Shown here: piece after piece, positions 6,190 through 8,182 of the stretch | Layout of the letters: each line of letters starts with the position of its first letter | Numbering within the stretch: the stretch's first letter is position 1 | Assembly (NCBI GenBank): GCA_029939085.1 | Contig: JAOZTQ010000051.1 | Location: 1-8,182 of the forward strand | Reading direction: 5' to 3' | Length of the DNA: 8,182 nt | Source of the DNA: Candidatus Nanopelagicales bacterium | Lineage (GTDB): Bacteria; Actinomycetota; Actinomycetes; S36-B12; GCA-2699445 | The notes under the pieces: model-generated | The model's input: only the letters and a program-made list of their open reading frames with translations | Told to the model about the DNA's origin: nothing | The model's database searches: none | Position numbers and translations under genes: made by a program

Positions 6190-7812
6190 TCACACCGATC
6201 CACCGATTGCGGTGACCGATCCGATGCCAATCAAAATGCAAGTAAGCACGAACAGGATTAGGAGCAGCGGCCATACGAAACGGATGTACTTGTCATAGCC
6301 GACCTTCGCCAAAGTCAAACCACCCATGACAACCGCTGAGGTGGGCGTAAACAGGTTCACCAATCCGCTAGCCGACTGATAGGCCGTTACGACCACAGCA
6401 CGAGATACACCGGCAAAGTCACCTAGTGGGGCCATGATCGGCATCGCCAACGTGGCGTGCGCTGAAGACGATGGCACCAAAAGGGCCAGTGGGATATTCA
6501 CGATGTACATGAGGATCCCGAAACCGGCACCGGAGAGATCACTCACCGCACCCTCTAACGAACTCAAGACCGTATCTGTGATCTGAGCGTTGTTCATGAT
6601 CACGGTCACACCCTTTGCGAACGCAATGATGAAAGCTGCGCCGATGAAGTCACCCATACCGGCGACAATCGAATCGACCATACCTTCCTCGCCAAGCCTT
6701 CCGATGAGTCCAACGACAACGGACATAATCAGGAACAGACCGGCAAGTTCTGGGAAGTACCAATCAAGTGTGATGGGGACCAGGCTTTCACTGAAGTCAC
6801 CCCAAGGAATAACCGAGAAAATCATGAGTAAGAAAGTCAAGCCGAAAATCCACAGCACGGCTTTCTGTCGGCCACTCATACTCGGGGGTTCGGCTTCATC
6901 TGCTGCAAGACCTTCGTCATCAGGCAACGGCTTCATAAGTGACTTGCTGGGATCATTCCGCACTTTTTTGGCGTATCGAAGCACGAACCACATCGAGACG
7001 GGCACCAAAATCAGGTACATCAAAACTCGCAGGACTATGCCGTCACCGAGCGGAACGTTGGCACCAGCCGACGCCACACCTGTAGCGAAGGGGTTGACGG
7101 TAGACGCCAAGGTCCCCGTCCCTGCACCAAGCAAGATGACTGTCGCACCGACTATTCGATCGTATTTCAGCGCAACAAAGATCGGCACAATCAATGCGTA
7201 AAATCCAAGCGTTTCCTCAGCCATGCCGTAGCTGGTGCCGCCAAGTGAGAAGACGAACATCAAGACGATGATGAGGGTTGGCCCTCGCGTGCGGAATCGA
7301 TGAGTTAACCGGCCAATACCTGCGTCCAGAGCACCGGTATTCATGGTGACCGTAATAAAGGCTCCAATAGCGAGGACGAAGAAGAAGACGTTTACGGCAC
7401 CAAAAAGCTCTCCGCTTTCGTAAGGCGAAATAAATCCGGCACCTTCATAAACCTCAGCCTCACCACCCTCACAGGCTGCGACTGCCTCCTCTTGCAACTG
7501 CGCCGACGGATTCGGATTGACTTCCTGCGACTCCTGAACACCGTAGAGACCATTGACCGGGGACAAAACCAAATCAGAGATGCGTTCGTAGAGCGACGAA
7601 TCCGTATCAAGTTGCTCGTAACTTCCCGGGATCGGCTTTGGCGCGTCGCCATCACAAGAAACATAGGCATAGCTACCTGACGGAATGATGAAGGTGAGGC
7701 CCCAGACGAGCAGCAAAACAAAGAAAAGAACTGTAAAGGCTGTTGGGAATTTAAATCCCTTTTTCTCAGGTTCCTCTGTTGGCGCTTCTTGAGAAGGTGT
7801 TTCAGTTGCCAT
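6190..7812 (-). CDS. YfcC-family (DcuC/ArcD-like) membrane transporter, probable arginine/ornithine antiporter
   Basis: A 540-aa integral membrane protein of the YfcC group (Pfam DcuC, ion-transporter superfamily), with about a dozen hydrophobic segments. The first is at about 24-43 and the last at about 512-532. Family landmarks are SLGGTSYGMAEETLGFYALIVP (189-210, a re-entrant-type motif), VPSSSAHATLAMPIMAP (446-462) and SGLVNLFTPTSAVVMGG (482-498). A large external loop (about 45-137) carries an acidic segment of about 30 residues with C53 and C114 available for a disulfide; this part seems longer than in E. coli YfcC. A cytoplasmic, Asp/Glu-rich linker (about 285-312) separates the halves. 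Family names range from C4-dicarboxylate carrier to ArcD. The divergent neighbouring arginine deiminase gene favours arginine/ornithine exchange (inference). The start is ATG with GGAG (7818-7821) five nt upstream. A strong hairpin terminator follows the stop, so it is probably monocistronic. Confidence 0.9.
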   Translation of the reverse strand: MATETPSQEAPTEEPEKKGFKFPTAFTVLFFVLLLVWGLTFIIPSGSYAYVSCDGDAPKPIPGSYEQLDTDSSLYERISDLVLSPVNGLYGVQESQEVNPNPSAQLQEEAVAACEGGEAEVYEGAGFISPYESGELFGAVNVFFFVLAIGAFITVTMNTGALDAGIGRLTHRFRTRGPTLIIVLMFVFSLGGTSYGMAEETLGFYALIVPIFVALKYDRIVGATVILLGAGTGTLASTVNPFATGVASAGANVPLGDGIVLRVLMYLILVPVSMWFVLRYAKKVRNDPSKSLMKPLPDDEGLAADEAEPPSMSGRQKAVLWIFGLTFLLMIFSVIPWGDFSESLVPITLDWYFPELAGLFLIMSVVVGLIGRLGEEGMVDSIVAGMGDFIGAAFIIAFAKGVTVIMNNAQITDTVLSSLEGAVSDLSGAGFGILMYIVNIPLALLVPSSSAHATLAMPIMAPLGDFAGVSRAVVVTAYQSASGLVNLFTPTSAVVMGGLTLAKVGYDKYIRFVWPLLLILFVLTCILIGIGSVTAIGGSV

Positions 7813-7903
7813 TACTACTCCAAGACGAAACTCAGGGCTGCATTCATCATGCCTAGACCATTACTAGCGGAAACTGATTCACGATGTCGTATGAAAACCC
7901 AAA

Positions 7904-7923
7904 GTGACTTTCATAAGTCTCAC
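7904..7923. promoter_or_regulatory. Imperfect dyad, possible operator for the transporter
   Basis: GTGACTT (7904-7910) is followed by a 4-nt spacer and AAGTC-t-CAC (7915-7923): a 7-bp inverted repeat with a single inserted base. It lies about 90 bp upstream of the transporter start codon, a reasonable place for an operator or promoter-overlapping site. The binding protein is unknown. Confidence 0.3.
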
Positions 7924-8014
7924 GAGAAAATCAGTCGCGGTGTGCAAATCGCAAGCCACAAACAGTTGAGAACCGCATCGGGAACCGAATCAACGTTCGT
8001 AGATTCCTAAAAAA

Positions 8015-8035
8015 ATCTGAACATTTCATGCAGAT
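8015..8035. promoter_or_regulatory. Interrupted dyad ATCTG-N11-CAGAT upstream of arcA
   Basis: ATCTG (8015-8019) and CAGAT (8031-8035) are perfect 5-bp half-sites 16 bp apart centre to centre, and the right half is itself part of CAGATCTG (8031-8038). The left half, TCTGAACATTT, partly resembles one arm of an ARG box, but the right arm does not fit, so ArgR binding is only a suggestion. It lies about 90 bp upstream of the arcA start. Confidence 0.25.
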
Positions 8036-8083
8036 CTGCCTTTTGGGTGGCAAAACTGACGCACACAAGCAAATATCAGGTTC

Positions 8084-8096
8084 GAGGCGACGCCTC
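8084..8096. promoter_or_regulatory. Short perfect dyad GAGGCG-A-CGCCTC in the arcA leader
   Basis: GAGGCG (8084-8089) and CGCCTC (8091-8096) mirror each other around a single A, ending 14 nt before the ribosome-binding site and 26 nt before the arcA ATG. In RNA it could form a 5-bp stem with a 3-nt loop; in DNA it could be an operator placed to block transcription or translation start. It is GC-rich against an AT-richer surrounding. Confidence 0.3.
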
Positions 8097-8122
8097 AGCG
8101 AGGTACATCGAAAGGAAATGCA

Positions 8123-8182
8123 ATGCTCCATGTCGACTCAGAGGTCGGACAACTTAAACAAGTCATGTTGCACGAGCCAGGA
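8123..8182 (+). CDS. arcA: Arginine deiminase, N-terminal 20 codons (cut by window edge)
   Basis: An open frame starting at ATG 8123 runs off the right edge. The 20 residues seen include SEVGQLKQVMLHEPG, the characteristic N-terminus of arginine deiminase (typical form SEVG-x-L-x-x-V-x-x-H-x-PG). This enzyme hydrolyses arginine to citrulline and ammonia, the first step of the arginine deiminase pathway that yields ATP anaerobically and counters acid. AAAGGA (8111-8116) lies six nt upstream and fixes this start; the ATG at 8118 is out of frame. The catalytic residues lie outside the window and cannot be checked. The divergent YfcC-type transporter fits as the arginine/ornithine exchanger, and ornithine transcarbamylase and carbamate kinase genes would be expected further right (inference). 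Confidence 0.85.
   Translation, partial: MLHVDSEVGQLKQVMLHEPG

Larger units (their letters stand above)
7813..8122. other. Divergent control region between the YfcC transporter and arcA
   Basis: This 310-nt non-coding region separates the two start codons and should hold both promoters. I found no -35/-10 pair good enough to call on either strand. It contains an A-run (8009-8015) and several dyads listed separately. Regulators expected for arginine deiminase loci (ArgR/ArcR type, oxygen-responsive CRP/FNR type) would bind here, but no consensus FNR (TTGAT-N4-ATCAA) or CRP (TGTGA-N6-TCACA) site is seen. Confidence 0.5.

Noticed and set aside
6590..7201. 203-codon open frame on the plus strand
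   Set aside because: It is a mirror of the YfcC transporter gene, with the repetitive Ser/Thr/Pro composition typical of antisense frames; no ribosome-binding site or domain.
7951..7971. TGTG...CACA (around 7941-7960) and TTGAGA as a CRP-type site and arcA -35 element
   Set aside because: The half-site spacing is 12 instead of 8, and no acceptable -10 lies 16-18 nt after TTGAGA.

Overview
The window looks like chromosomal DNA from an actinobacterium. The strongest marker is a WhiB-like iron-sulfur protein, a family confined to Actinobacteria and their phages. A DUF3039 protein, a thioredoxin resembling mycobacterial TrxB (Rv1471) and an IclR regulator agree with this. Base composition looks moderate by eye (roughly half to mid-50s percent GC), so a lower-GC actinobacterial lineage is more likely than a typical streptomycete; this was not computed. 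No rRNA, tRNA, CRISPR array, insertion sequence or phage gene is visible.

Layout. (1) 2-1585 (-) and 1808-3289 (+) are a divergent pair of secreted enzymes: a family 18 glycoside hydrolase with a very basic C-terminal domain, and a DacB/PBP4-type D,D-carboxypeptidase with a basic N-terminal stretch and an internal proline-rich insert. (2) 3297-4926 (-) is a same-strand run of YqgE/AlgH protein, DUF3039 protein and IclR regulator; the first two are 47 nt apart. (3) 5048-5428 (+) is a thioredoxin, divergent from yqgE. Their 121-nt intergenic region holds two interleaved perfect 7-bp inverted repeats that could fold as an H-type pseudoknot. (4) 5411-5782 (-) is a WhiB3/WhiD-like protein whose 3' end overlaps that of thioredoxin by 18 bp, tail to tail. 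(5) 6190-7812 (-) is a YfcC-family transporter followed by a strong hairpin terminator. It is divergent from the first 20 codons of arginine deiminase (arcA), which runs off the right edge. The pair suggests the start of an arginine deiminase locus in which the transporter exchanges arginine and ornithine.

Functional themes: cell-wall remodelling on the left, thiol/iron-sulfur redox biology in the middle, arginine fermentation or acid/energy stress on the right. No wholly new multi-gene system is evident. The observations most worth a second look are the pseudoknot-like element before thioredoxin, the convergent thioredoxin/WhiB overlap, the YqgE-DUF3039 pair of uncharacterised proteins, and the polybasic/proline-rich additions to the two secreted wall enzymes.
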